From Pseudomonas sp. Irchel 3H7 (lineage in GTDB: Bacteria; Pseudomonadota; Gammaproteobacteria; Pseudomonadales; Pseudomonadaceae), in assembly GCF_900187605.1 (NCBI RefSeq), contig NZ_FYEA01000008.1, positions 310,001 through 374,000 on the forward strand: DNA of 64,000 nt. The letters run 5' to 3'. Positions 1 to 8,604 of this stretch are shown here, one piece after another (position 1 is the stretch's first letter; each line of letters starts with the position of its first letter). The notes under the pieces are model-generated. The model made no database searches. It was not told the origin of the DNA and was given only the letters and a program-made list of their open reading frames with translations. The position numbers and the translations under genes were made by a program.

Positions 1-258
1 AACTTCCCGGCGTTCACTGACGGCCGCAACTACTCCAACGCCCGCCTGCTGCGTGACCGTTACGGTTTCAAAGGTGAACTGCGGGCGATTGGCGACGTGC
101 TGCGCGATCAGCTGTTCTACATGCACCGCTGTGGTTTCGACGCCTTTGCCGTGCGTGCGGACAAAGATCCGTACGAAGCCCTGGAAGGTCTCAAGGACTT
201 TTCGGTGACCTACCAGGCTGCCACCGACGAGCCGCTGCCGCTGTTCCGTCGCCGCTAA
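1..258 (+). CDS. DUF934 family protein, C-terminal part
   Basis: The window opens inside this gene; 85 codons are visible before TAA. The visible residues (NFPAFTDGRNYSNARLLRDR, then a GELRAIGDVLRDQ stretch) match the DUF934 family. That family is known as the partner encoded directly after the sulfite reductase gene cysI in Pseudomonas, and it is thought to help assimilatory sulfite reduction. The upstream cysI gene is outside the window, so that context is inferred. The gene is soluble in appearance, with no membrane segment in the visible part. It ends 28 bases before a strong bidirectional terminator shared with sohB. Confidence 0.85.
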   Translation, partial: NFPAFTDGRNYSNARLLRDRYGFKGELRAIGDVLRDQLFYMHRCGFDAFAVRADKDPYEALEGLKDFSVTYQAATDEPLPLFRRR

Positions 259-285
259 GTCTTCTGGTTTAGCGCGGACAAAAAA

Positions 286-313
286 ACGCCGGTCATGTGA
301 CCGGCGTTTTTTT
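286..313. terminator. Bidirectional intrinsic terminator
   Basis: A perfect 10-base stem (ACGCCGGTCA / TGACCGGCGT, 2-base loop) is flanked by an A-run on the left and a T-run on the right, so it can stop transcription from both sides. It sits between the convergent DUF934 and sohB genes. Confidence 0.9.
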
Positions 314-326
314 ATGCCTGCTCGAT

Positions 327-1358
327 TTACCAGAAACGCTGCTGGGTCAGGCGACTCCACCAGCTCAACAGTACGCGATCAACCGAACCGCTGGCGGCCA
401 TGCCAATGCGCTCTTGCAGGCTTTTGCGCTCGGCATAGTGCAGGTGATAGACCTCGGCCTTTTTCGCTCGGTCTGCGAGGTATTCATCGCTGGTCTTGAG
501 CTCATCGACCAATTGTTTATCCAGTGCTGCGACGCCGAGCCAGACTTCACCAGTGGCGACATCGTCGATCGCCAGTTGTGGACGGTAGCGGGCGACGAAG
601 TTCTTGAACAACTGATGAGTGATGTCGAGGTCTTCCTGGAACTTCTCCCGGCCCTTCTCGGTGTTTTCGCCAAACACGGTCAGAGTGCGCTTGTACTCAC
701 CGGCGGTGAGGACTTCAAAGTCGATGTCGTGTTTCTTCAGCAAGCGGTTGACGTTGGGCAACTGCGCAACCACACCAATCGAGCCGAGAATCGCGAACGG
801 CGCGCTGATGATCTTCTCGCCGATGCACGCCATCATGTAACCGCCGCTGGCCGCGACCTTGTCGATGCACACGGTCAACGGCACGCCGGCTTCACGGATA
901 CGCGCCAGTTGCGAGGACGCCAGACCGTAGCTGTGAACCATGCCGCCACCGCTTTCCAGACGCAGAACCACTTCATCTTTGGGTGTGGCGAGGGTCAGCA
1001 GTGCAGTGATTTCATGGCGCAGGCTTTCGGTGGCCGAGGCCTTGATGTCGCCGTCAAAATCCAGCACGAACACCCGTGACTTGGTCTCGGGCTTGCTCTT
1101 CTTCTTTTTCTCGCTTTTCTCCGATTTGGCCTCGCCCTTGCGCAGGGCCTTGAGCTGATCCTTGTCGAGCAAGGTCTGCTCCAGGCGTTCGCGCAGGCCC
1201 TTGTAGAAATCATTGAGTTTGCTGACCTGCAACTGACCGGCCGATTTGCGCCGGCCCTTGCTGCGCAATGCAGCAAAACTGGCCAGCACCACCAGAATGG
1301 CGATCACCAGGGTGACGGTCTTGGCCAGGAAGCTGGCGTATTCGGTGAAAAACTCCAC
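327..1358 (-). CDS. sohB: SohB, inner-membrane S49 serine protease
   Basis: This 343-residue protein matches SohB, a signal-peptide-peptidase-like S49 protease of the inner membrane. Residues 10-31 form one N-terminal membrane segment, followed by a charged Lys/Glu-rich linker (about 75-93) and a ClpP-like peptidase fold. The expected nucleophile is Ser171 in AASGGY, and the general-base lysine is Lys223 in AGEYKRT, so the catalytic dyad is intact. The length is close to that of E. coli SohB (about 349). It is monocistronic, convergent with the DUF934 gene and ends at a shared terminator. Its natural substrates are not well known. Confidence 0.95.
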   Translation of the reverse strand: MEFFTEYASFLAKTVTLVIAILVVLASFAALRSKGRRKSAGQLQVSKLNDFYKGLRERLEQTLLDKDQLKALRKGEAKSEKSEKKKKSKPETKSRVFVLDFDGDIKASATESLRHEITALLTLATPKDEVVLRLESGGGMVHSYGLASSQLARIREAGVPLTVCIDKVAASGGYMMACIGEKIISAPFAILGSIGVVAQLPNVNRLLKKHDIDFEVLTAGEYKRTLTVFGENTEKGREKFQEDLDITHQLFKNFVARYRPQLAIDDVATGEVWLGVAALDKQLVDELKTSDEYLADRAKKAEVYHLHYAERKSLQERIGMAASGSVDRVLLSWWSRLTQQRFW

Positions 1359-1562
1359 AGAGACTCCTTAAACGATGCGCGGATTTCAGACACACGCGGG
1401 ATGGCTCCAGCATACCCATGCGCCGGCTTGTCGGCCAGCCGTGAAACCTCTGGCAACACCCCTGTAACGAGCATTTCAAACAAGCGTATGTTTTTTCATT
1501 GACAGCTACCCGTCATCCTCATAACCTCGCCACAACCTTCAACGTACCGGGATGACGCGGAC

Positions 1563-2273
1563 GTGGGCAGCATCTACTTGATTCGACATGGCCAGGCCTC
1601 CTTTGGTGCAGACGACTATGACGTCCTCTCGCCGACCGGTGTGCGCCAGGCAGAAATCCTCGGTCAGCACCTCGCTGAACTGGGTATCAGCTTCGATCGC
1701 TGCCTTGCCGGCGACCTGCGTCGTCAGCAGCACACGGCCACCAGCGCGCTGGCGCAATTCGCCGCCAAAGGTTTGCCGGTGCCGACGCTGGAAACCGATT
1801 CCGCTTTCAATGAATTCGATGCCGACGCGGTCATCCGCGCGCTGCTCCCGGACATGCTGGCGGACGAGCCGGAAGCGCTCGACATCTTGCGCAACGCCGC
1901 GCAAAACCGTGGCGAATTCCAACGCATTTTCGCCCTAATCATCGAGCGCTGGCTGGCCGGTACTTATGACACACCGGGGCTGGAAAGCTGGCTGGGGTTC
2001 GTCGAACGCGTTCAGGCCGGGCTGCAGCGGATTCTTGATCTGGCCGATAAAAACCAGAAAATCGCCGTATTCACCTCCGGCGGCACCATCACCGCCCTGC
2101 TCCACCTCATTACGCAAATGCCGGCTAAACAGGCTTTTGAATTGAACTGGCAAATCGTCAACACCTCGCTCAACCTGCTGAAGTTCCGCGGTCGCGAGGT
2201 GGCTTTGGCCGCCTTCAACAGTCATGCACATCTGCAGCTGTTGAAGGCTCCGGAACTCATCACTTTTCGCTGA
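1563..2273 (+). CDS. Histidine phosphatase family protein
   Basis: The 236-residue protein begins GSIYLIRHGQASFG, the RHG signature of the phosphoglycerate-mutase-like histidine phosphatases; His9 would carry the phosphate. The second catalytic histidine region is less obvious; FTSGGTITALLH near residue 172 fits the family's later motif. The start is GTG because the upstream ATG at 1552 is out of frame. The gene precedes an SCP2 gene by 50 bases on the same strand, so the two may be cotranscribed. Substrate unknown; the family ranges from sugar phosphates to protein phosphohistidine. Confidence 0.85.
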   Translation: MGSIYLIRHGQASFGADDYDVLSPTGVRQAEILGQHLAELGISFDRCLAGDLRRQQHTATSALAQFAAKGLPVPTLETDSAFNEFDADAVIRALLPDMLADEPEALDILRNAAQNRGEFQRIFALIIERWLAGTYDTPGLESWLGFVERVQAGLQRILDLADKNQKIAVFTSGGTITALLHLITQMPAKQAFELNWQIVNTSLNLLKFRGREVALAAFNSHAHLQLLKAPELITFR

Positions 2274-2323
2274 GTCCGGTTAACTGTGAACCTTGCTGTA
2301 ATCAACCTCATAAGGATCGAACC

Positions 2324-2641
2324 ATGACCTCCGTAGCCGATGCCGTAAAAGCAATGCAAGCCAAGTTCAACCCAGCCGCTGCTGTCGGTCTGGATCTGGT
2401 CTTCGGTTTCAACATCACTGACGAAGACAAGCAGTACTCGCTGATCGTCAAAGACGGCACCTGCGACATCCAGGAAGGCGAAAACCCGGACGCCAACTGC
2501 ACGCTGGTGCTGGACAGCGAAACCCTGAAAGGTATCGTCAGCGGCGAAACCGACGGCATGCAGGCTTTCATGGGCGGCAAGCTGCGCGTTGAAGGCGACA
2601 TGATGCTGTCGATGAAACTGTCCGAACTGTTCCCGTCGTAA
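2324..2641 (+). CDS. SCP2 sterol-binding domain protein
   Basis: This is a 105-residue single-domain protein of the SCP2 (sterol carrier protein 2) fold. The sequence shows the typical pattern: VGLDLVFGFNITDEDKQYSL, a strand with DANCTLVLDSETLKGIVSG, then MQAFMGGKLRVEGDMMLSMK, which is the family's hallmark end segment. SCP2 domains bind lipids or acyl-CoAs in a hydrophobic tunnel. There is no signal peptide. A clear SD-like AAGGA lies 8 bases before the ATG. The gene is followed by an intrinsic terminator. Confidence 0.9.
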   Translation: MTSVADAVKAMQAKFNPAAAVGLDLVFGFNITDEDKQYSLIVKDGTCDIQEGENPDANCTLVLDSETLKGIVSGETDGMQAFMGGKLRVEGDMMLSMKLSELFPS

Positions 2642-2658
2642 TAACGCGTTCAGTGGCA

Positions 2659-2690
2659 CAAGAATCCCGCCCCCTGTGGCGGGATTCTTG
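2659..2690. terminator. Intrinsic terminator after SCP2 gene
   Basis: A 13-base GC-rich stem (CAAGAATCCCGCC / GGCGGGATTCTTG) starts 18 bases after the SCP2 stop codon. The T-run is short, but the stem is long and perfect. Confidence 0.7.
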
Positions 2691-2700
2691 CGTTTCGGCC

Positions 2701-2798
2701 CTGTAGGAGCTGCGGCACGCTGCGATCTTTTGACCCTGTTTTTTTAGAAAGCAAAGTCAAAAGATCGCAGCCTCGTTTCACTCGACAGCTCCTATAGG
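2701..2798. repeat. Palindromic intergenic repeat, family A
   Basis: The left arm begins CTGTAGGAGCTGCGG and TGCGATCTTTTGA; the right arm is the inverted partner TCAAAAGATCGCAG ... CAGCTCCTATAG. The right arm reaches the yejF stop codon. Similar copies occur at 8519, 46911, 47794 and 57361. It looks like a paired REP-type element and may act as a terminator or mRNA stabiliser. Confidence 0.85.
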
Positions 2799-4375
2799 GT
2801 TACCCGGGCGAACGAAGCGGCCAGTAGCTCCCGGGTATACGGATGCCGCGCCGCATGAAACAGCGTACTCGTCTCGCCACGCTCCACCACTTCACCGTCC
2901 TTCATCACAATCAAGTCATGGGCCAACGCGCGCACCACCGCCAGATCGTGGCTGATGAACAGATAGGTCAAGCCGTGCTCCGCCTGCAAACGCCGCAACA
3001 ACGCGACGATCTGCTTTTGCACCGTGCGATCCAGTGCCGACGTCGGTTCATCCAGCAGGATCAAGTCGGGCTTGAGCACCAGCGCCCGGGCAATGGCGAT
3101 GCGTTGCCGCTGACCACCGGAAAACTCGTGGGGATAGCGATGGCGGGTAGCCGGATCGAGACCGACTTCATGCAACACTTCAATCACTGCCCTCTCACGC
3201 TCGCTGGCGTTCAAATCGCTGTGCACCTGTAAACCTTCAGCGATGATCTGCTCCACGCACAGGCGTGGGCTGAGGCTGCCGAACGGATCCTGAAACACCA
3301 CTTGCAGACGTTTGCGCAGCGGTCTGAGTTGCTTGCCGCTCAAGTGCTCCAGCGCCTCGCCCTGAAAGCGGATGCTGCCCTGGGCATCGAGCAAACGCAG
3401 AATGGCCTGGCCCAGCGTCGACTTGCCGGAACCGGATTCGCCGACAATCCCCAAGGTCTTACCGCGCTGAAGATGCAAATCAATGCCGTTGACCGCGTGC
3501 AACCAAGACTTCGCGCGCAGCCAACCACCGCCCAAACGGAAGCGCACATTGAGATCGCGCACCTCCAGCAAATCCTCGGCGGGCTCACGGCACAATGCCT
3601 CACCACCCGGCTCGGCATTGAGCAACTCAATGCTGTAAGGATGCTGCGGCGCGCTGAACAACTGTTCACAGGGCGCCTGTTCGACAATCACCCCGCCACG
3701 CATGACCGCCACCCGCTGAGCGATATTGCGCACCAGATTCAGATCATGACTGATGATCAACAGCGCCATGCCCAGGCGCTCCTGCAGTTCTTTGAGCAAC
3801 AGCAGAATCTTGCGTTGCACGGTCACGTCCAGCGCCGTGGTCGGCTCGTCGGCAATCAACAACTGCGGCTCGCAAGCCAGCGCCATGGCAATCATCACCC
3901 GTTGGCGCTGACCGCCCGAGAGTTGATGCGGATAGGCCTTGAGCCGCTCGCGCGGGCGCTGAAGACCCACGAGTTCGAGCAACTGCACAATTCGCTGACG
4001 TGCAGCCGCTCCGGCCAACCCCTTGTGCAGCGCAAGGCTTTCACCCAGTTGCCGCTCAATCGTGTGCAAAGGGTTCAGCGAGCTCATCGGCTCCTGAAAA
4101 ATCATTGCGATGCGGTTGCCACGCAATTGCCGCAAGTAGCGCTCATGCACGCCCAGCAGTTCCGTGCCGTCATAGCGGATGCTGCCGTCGATCCGGGTGA
4201 TGGCCGGGTCAAGCAATTGCAGAATGCTGTGCGCCGTGACGGATTTGCCCGAACCGGATTCGCCGACCAGTGCCAGGCACTCGCCGGGGCGGATATCGAG
4301 GTCGATGCCGTGCACCACAGTCTGGCCATTGAAGGCGACGCGCAGGTCACGAATTTCAATCAAGTGTTCAGGCAT
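2792..4375 (-). CDS. yejF: YejF-type double ATPase of a peptide ABC importer
   Basis: This 527-residue protein has two fused ABC ATPase domains, as in the DppD-DppF fusion YejF. The first Walker A is GESGSGKS (about residues 38-45) with signature LSGGQRQRV and Walker B LLIADEPTTALD. The second half repeats GESGSGKST, FSGGQRQRI and LILLDEPTSALD, so both sites look active. The chosen start MPEHLIEI leaves one base after the yejE stop; a longer start eight codons upstream is possible. It powers the YejABEF importer, known in enterobacteria for oligopeptides and microcin C. It is the last gene of the operon. Confidence 0.92.
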   Translation of the reverse strand: MPEHLIEIRDLRVAFNGQTVVHGIDLDIRPGECLALVGESGSGKSVTAHSILQLLDPAITRIDGSIRYDGTELLGVHERYLRQLRGNRIAMIFQEPMSSLNPLHTIERQLGESLALHKGLAGAAARQRIVQLLELVGLQRPRERLKAYPHQLSGGQRQRVMIAMALACEPQLLIADEPTTALDVTVQRKILLLLKELQERLGMALLIISHDLNLVRNIAQRVAVMRGGVIVEQAPCEQLFSAPQHPYSIELLNAEPGGEALCREPAEDLLEVRDLNVRFRLGGGWLRAKSWLHAVNGIDLHLQRGKTLGIVGESGSGKSTLGQAILRLLDAQGSIRFQGEALEHLSGKQLRPLRKRLQVVFQDPFGSLSPRLCVEQIIAEGLQVHSDLNASERERAVIEVLHEVGLDPATRHRYPHEFSGGQRQRIAIARALVLKPDLILLDEPTSALDRTVQKQIVALLRRLQAEHGLTYLFISHDLAVVRALAHDLIVMKDGEVVERGETSTLFHAARHPYTRELLAASFARVTL

Positions 4376-4376
4376 C

Positions 4377-5399
4377 TCAAGTCCTCGGATCAAACGCATC
4401 GCGGCAGGCTTCGCCGATGAATACCAGCAGCGAGAGGATCAGCGCCAACGCAAAGAACGCGGTGAAACCCAGCCACGGTGCTTGCAGATTGCTCTTGCCC
4501 TGGCCGATCAACTCGCCCAGCGAAGCGCTGCCCGCCGGCATGCCGAAACCGAGAAAATCCAGTGCTGACAAGGTTGCGATTGCCCCAGTGAGGATGAACG
4601 GCAGATAAGTCAGCGTTGCGCTCATGGCATTGGGCAGGATGTGCCGAACGATCACTTGCGCATCACCTACACCCAGCGCCCGCGCCGCTTTCACGTACTC
4701 CAGACCGCGACTGCGCAGGAATTCGGCCCGCACCACATCGACCAGGCTCAACCAGGAAAACAGCGCCATGATCCCCAGCAGCCACCAGAAATTCGGCTCG
4801 ACAAACCCGGACAGAATGATCAGCAGGTACAACACCGGCAGCCCCGACCAGACCTCCAGCAAGCGCTGACCGATCAGGTCGACCCAGCCGCCGTAGTAAC
4901 CCTGCAAGGCCCCCGCGGCGATGCCGATCAGCGCACTCGCCGCCGTCAGCGCCAAAGCAAACAGCAGCGACACGCGGGTGCCAAATATCACCCGTGCCAG
5001 CACGTCGCGCGCCTGATCATCGGTGCCCAGCCAATTGTCGCCGCTGGGTGGACTCGGCGCCGGCTCCGTCAGGTCGTAATTGACCGTGTCGAACGCGAAC
5101 GGAATCGGCGCAAACCACATTCGCCCGCCCTGCCCCTCGATCAATTGCCGCACCTGAGCACTGCGATAGTCCGGTTGAAACGGCAACTCACCGGCGAAGT
5201 CCTGCTCGGTGTAGCGCTTGAACGCCGGGAAATACCAGTCGCCCTGATACGTCACCAGCAGCGGTTTGTCATTGGCCACCAGTTCACCGCCAAGGCTCAG
5301 GCCGAACAACGCGAGAAACAGCCACAACGACCACCAACCACGGCGATGCGTCTTGAAGCGCGCCCAGCGGCGCTGGCCGATCGGAGATAACGTCAACAT
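4377..5399 (-). CDS. yejE: YejE permease of the peptide ABC importer
   Basis: A 340-residue inner-membrane permease of the DppC/OppC type. It begins MLTLSPIGQRRWARFK, followed by a first membrane segment (about 20-40), a large periplasmic loop (about 45-130), then five more hydrophobic segments. The cytoplasmic EAA-like loop reads EYVKAARALGVGDAQVIVRH, which contacts the ATPase. The start was chosen because its ATG overlaps the yejB stop (TGATG), a sign of coupled translation. The extra-long loop after the first segment is characteristic of YejE. Confidence 0.93.
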   Translation of the reverse strand: MLTLSPIGQRRWARFKTHRRGWWSLWLFLALFGLSLGGELVANDKPLLVTYQGDWYFPAFKRYTEQDFAGELPFQPDYRSAQVRQLIEGQGGRMWFAPIPFAFDTVNYDLTEPAPSPPSGDNWLGTDDQARDVLARVIFGTRVSLLFALALTAASALIGIAAGALQGYYGGWVDLIGQRLLEVWSGLPVLYLLIILSGFVEPNFWWLLGIMALFSWLSLVDVVRAEFLRSRGLEYVKAARALGVGDAQVIVRHILPNAMSATLTYLPFILTGAIATLSALDFLGFGMPAGSASLGELIGQGKSNLQAPWLGFTAFFALALILSLLVFIGEACRDAFDPRT

Positions 5400-6463
5400 C
5401 AGGCAACCCTCGCGGTGAAGTCGATGCGCGGGTCGACCAGCGTGTAGCAAAGGTCGCCGAGCAGTTTTATCAGCAGGCCGAACAGGGTGAAGATGAACAG
5501 CGAACCGAACACCACCGGATAGTCGCGCGCCACCGCCGCTTCGTAACTGAGACGGCCGAGACCATCGAGGGAAAAGATCACTTCGATCAACAGCGAGCCG
5601 CCGAAGAACACCGTCACCAAGGCTTGCGGCAAACCGGCGACGACCAGCAGCATCGCATTGCGAAACACGTGCCCGTACAAAACCTGTTTTTCACTCAGTC
5701 CCTTGGCACGCGCAGTCACCACGTACAGTCGTGAGATCTCATTGAGAAAGCTGTTCTTGGTCAGAATGGTCAACGTGGCGAACCCACCAATGACCAAGGC
5801 AATCACCGGCAACACCAAGTGCCAGAAATAGTCGGCCACCTTGGCCCACGGCGACAGTTCGGCGAAGTTGTCCGAGACCAGCCCGCGTACCGGAAACCAG
5901 TCCAGCGCCGTGCCGCCGGCAAACACCACGATCAGCAGCAGCGCGAAGAGAAATCCGGGCAGCGCATAACCGATGATGATTGCCACACTGCTCCAGACAT
6001 CGAACGCCGAGCCGTTGTGCACGGCTTTGCGAATGCCCAACGGAATCGACACCAGATAGGTGATCAGCGTCGCCCACACGCCCAACGACAAGGTCACCGG
6101 CAGTTTCTGCCAGATCAGTTGCGTGACGCTGGCACCGCGAAAGAAACTCTGGCCGAAATCCAGTCGCGCATAGCTTTTGAGCATCAGCCACAAACGCTCG
6201 CTGGCCGGCTTATCGAAGCCGTACTGACGCTCGATATCGGCCAGCAGTTTCGGGTCCAGCCCTCGGGTGGCGCGAGACTCGCCACCGACGGTTTCGACAT
6301 GGCTGGAACCCACCGCCGCGCCGACGCCAATTCCCTGCAAGCGCGCGATGGCCTGTTCCACCGGGCCACCGGGCGCGGCTTGGACGATAACGAAGTTGAC
6401 CAGCAGGATCGCGAACAAGGTCGGCACGATCAGCAGCAGACGCCGCAGGCTATAACCCCACAT
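5399..6463 (-). CDS. yejB: YejB permease of the peptide ABC importer
   Basis: A 354-residue permease of the DppB/OppB type. It starts MWGYSLRRLLLIVPTLFAIL, the usual first membrane segment. The EAA-like loop is seen in YVVTARAKGLSEKQVLYGH, and the family's LIEVIFSLDGLGRLSYEA signature follows near the C-terminus. The gene overlaps the end of yejA by 14 bases and the start of yejE by a TGATG junction, so the four yej genes form one translationally coupled operon. Confidence 0.93.
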   Translation of the reverse strand: MWGYSLRRLLLIVPTLFAILLVNFVIVQAAPGGPVEQAIARLQGIGVGAAVGSSHVETVGGESRATRGLDPKLLADIERQYGFDKPASERLWLMLKSYARLDFGQSFFRGASVTQLIWQKLPVTLSLGVWATLITYLVSIPLGIRKAVHNGSAFDVWSSVAIIIGYALPGFLFALLLIVVFAGGTALDWFPVRGLVSDNFAELSPWAKVADYFWHLVLPVIALVIGGFATLTILTKNSFLNEISRLYVVTARAKGLSEKQVLYGHVFRNAMLLVVAGLPQALVTVFFGGSLLIEVIFSLDGLGRLSYEAAVARDYPVVFGSLFIFTLFGLLIKLLGDLCYTLVDPRIDFTARVA

Positions 6464-8291
6464 GGCTGTACTCCTTGTGCATCTCGTTTGTGGTCAGTGC
6501 AGTCGGGCTGATTTCCCACCAGGTGTCGAGGCCGGCGTCGTACAGCGGCGCAATCGCCGGTCGGCCGAAGCGGTTCCACCACACCGTGGAAATCCCCGGC
6601 GGGTAATAGTTGGGCACCCAGTAATAGCCCCACTGCAACACCCGATCCAACGCATGAGCATGGCGCAGCAGACTCTCGCGATTGTCGGCCCGCACCAGCC
6701 CTTCGAGCAGGGCATCGATGGCTGGATCGCGCAGCACCATGTAATTGTTCGAGCCGGGATCAGCGGCGCCATCTGAGCCGAAGTAATTGAACATCTCGCG
6801 CCCCGGCGCCTGACTCACCGGGTAACCGGCGACGATCATGTCGTAGTCGCGATTGCGCACCCGGTTGGTGTATTGCGCGGTGTCGACCTGACGGATATCG
6901 AAGCCGATGCCGATCTGCGCGAGGTTGCGTTTGAACGGTAACAACAGTCGTTCGAAACCTTTCTGGCCATTGAGAAACGTGAAGTGCAGCGGCTCGCCAT
7001 TGGCGTTCACCAATTGATCGCCACGGGGTTTCCAGCCAGCGGCTTCGAGCAATTTCAAAGCCTGCAACTGTTCGGCGCGGACGTTGCCGCTGCCATCGGT
7101 TTTCGGTGCTTCAAACACCGTGGTGAACACTTCATCGGGAATCTGTCCGCGCAACGGCTCAAGAATCTTCAACTCTTCGGCATCCGGCAATGCCGTGGCC
7201 GCCAGTGCGCTGTGGGAGAAGAAGCTGCGCTGACGCAGGTACATGCCGCGCATCATCTGTCGGTTGGTCCACTCGAAATCCCAGAGCATGGCGATCGCCT
7301 GACGTACGCGACGATCCTGAAACGGCGGTTTCTGCAGGTTGAACACAAAGCCCTGCGCGCCTTGAGCGGCACCGGGTGCAAGATGTTCGCGGAGTAATTT
7401 GCCTTGCTCCAGTGCGACCCCCGCGTAGCCGATGGTGAAACTGGTGGCGGAGAATTCGCGGTTGTAATCAAAGCCACCGGCCTTGAGCACCTGCCGTGAC
7501 ACGTCGGTGTCGGCGAAGAACTCCACGCTCAATTGATCGAAGTTGTACAAACCGCGCGTGATCGGCAGATCCTTCGCCCACCAGTCCTGCACCCGCTGGA
7601 ATTTCACGCTGCGCCCGGCATCCACCGCGCTGAGGCGATACGGACCGCTGCCGGGCGGGATCTCGAAACCACCACCCTCGGCGAAATCGCGGGTCCGCCA
7701 CCAATGTTCGGGCAGCACCGGCAGTGTCGCCAGATCCAGCGGCAAGGTGCGGCTGTCGTTGTTCTTGAAGAGGAAGCGCACTTGCGTCGGCGACTCCACG
7801 ACGACTTCAGCGACATCGCGAAACTGCTGGCGGTATTTGAGGCTGCCCTGGGTGGTGAACAGGTTGAAGGTGTAGCGCACGTCTTCGGCGGTGATCGGCG
7901 TGCCGTCGTCGAAACGCGCCTTCGGGTTCAGGTAGAAGCGTATCCAGCGGCGATCCGGATCCAGCTCCATCTGCTGCGCCACCAGACCGTAGACGCTGTA
8001 AGGCTCGTCCTTGCTGCGATAGGCCAGCGGTGCGTAGAGCCAGCCATCGATGTCGGCCACGCCAGTGCCTTTGTCGGTATAGGGAATCAGGTGATCGAAC
8101 GGGCCGCTTTCCAGCGAAGACCGGCGCAGGCTGCCGCCCTTCGGTGCATCGGGGTTGGCGTAGGCCAGGTGCTGAAAGTCGGGGGCGTATTTGGCGGGTT
8201 CGCCGTAGACCGTTAACGCGGGTTGCGGTGCGGCCCAACTGAACGGCGTTAAAAGCGCACATGCGCTGAATAAAATGAGCCTGGAGAACAT
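6450..8291 (-). CDS. yejA: YejA-type periplasmic peptide-binding protein
   Basis: A 613-residue extracellular solute-binding protein of family 5. A signal peptide is clear (MFSRLILFSACALLTPFSWA, cleavage near residue 20). The family-5 features follow: GGSLRRSSLESGPFDHLIPY, DDGTPITAEDVRYTFNL and LKAGGFDYNREF. It would capture peptides, or peptide-linked compounds such as microcin C type antibiotics, for YejBEF. The length is typical of YejA. The gene starts 29 bases after a palindromic repeat, which separates it from a promoter-like motif at 8459 shared with the two TonB receptors upstream. Confidence 0.92.
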   Translation of the reverse strand: MFSRLILFSACALLTPFSWAAPQPALTVYGEPAKYAPDFQHLAYANPDAPKGGSLRRSSLESGPFDHLIPYTDKGTGVADIDGWLYAPLAYRSKDEPYSVYGLVAQQMELDPDRRWIRFYLNPKARFDDGTPITAEDVRYTFNLFTTQGSLKYRQQFRDVAEVVVESPTQVRFLFKNNDSRTLPLDLATLPVLPEHWWRTRDFAEGGGFEIPPGSGPYRLSAVDAGRSVKFQRVQDWWAKDLPITRGLYNFDQLSVEFFADTDVSRQVLKAGGFDYNREFSATSFTIGYAGVALEQGKLLREHLAPGAAQGAQGFVFNLQKPPFQDRRVRQAIAMLWDFEWTNRQMMRGMYLRQRSFFSHSALAATALPDAEELKILEPLRGQIPDEVFTTVFEAPKTDGSGNVRAEQLQALKLLEAAGWKPRGDQLVNANGEPLHFTFLNGQKGFERLLLPFKRNLAQIGIGFDIRQVDTAQYTNRVRNRDYDMIVAGYPVSQAPGREMFNYFGSDGAADPGSNNYMVLRDPAIDALLEGLVRADNRESLLRHAHALDRVLQWGYYWVPNYYPPGISTVWWNRFGRPAIAPLYDAGLDTWWEISPTALTTNEMHKEYSHVGL

Positions 8292-8319
8292 GGGCAGATC
8301 CTTTTACACGGTGCTGCTA

Positions 8320-8407
8320 CTGGCCTCATCGCTGGCAACCACCTCCCACAGGGTCTGTGGTGTTCACAAATCCCATGTGGGAGCTGGCTTGCCAGCGATG
8401 AGGCCAG
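8320..8407. repeat. Palindromic intergenic repeat, family B
   Basis: Two inverted arms: CTGGCCTCATCGCTGGCAAC ... CTCCCACAG and TGTGGGAGCTGGCTTGCCAG ... GAGGCCAG. The same family occurs at 22571, 30339 (one arm) and 49665. It lies inside the yejA leader, between the shared promoter motif and the start codon. The rest of the 312-base gap before the TonB receptor gene holds the motif at 8459 and a family A repeat. Confidence 0.85.
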
Positions 8408-8458
8408 AACAGCCAATACACCTTCTGCCTACCTGTGATGTGCAACAGGCCGGCGATT

Positions 8459-8477
8459 TTTATAGGGCGGGCTTTAG
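8459..8477 (-). promoter_or_regulatory. Shared regulon motif upstream of yejA
   Basis: The coding strand reads CTAA, 8 bases, CTATAAA. The same two blocks with the same spacing stand upstream of both TonB receptor genes (11315, 15590). Flanks also match the 15590 copy: both carry GGCCGGCG followed by a T-run on the plus strand. It is 168 bases from the yejA ATG because a repeat of about 90 bases lies between. The assignment as a sigma or regulator site is inference. Confidence 0.55.
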
Positions 8478-8518
8478 ATCAATAGGTGACTAAAATTCGC
8501 ACCAACTGCTAAAGCCCG

Positions 8519-8599
8519 TTCTGTAGGAGCTGCCGAAGGCTGCGATCTTTCGCCGTTGGAAGATCAACAGATCGCAGTCTTCGGCAGCTCCTACAGGGC
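8519..8599. repeat. Palindromic intergenic repeat, family A
   Basis: Inverted arms CTGTAGGAGCTGCCGAAGGC ... and ... TTCGGCAGCTCCTACAG surround a short centre. It ends 5 bases before the stop codon of the TonB receptor gene and may act as its terminator. Confidence 0.85.
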
Positions 8600-8604
8600 T
8601 CGTT

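Noticed and set aside
3302..4420. Open frame of 372 codons on the plus strand
   Set aside because: Antisense of yejF, whose two Walker A motifs and signatures are intact.
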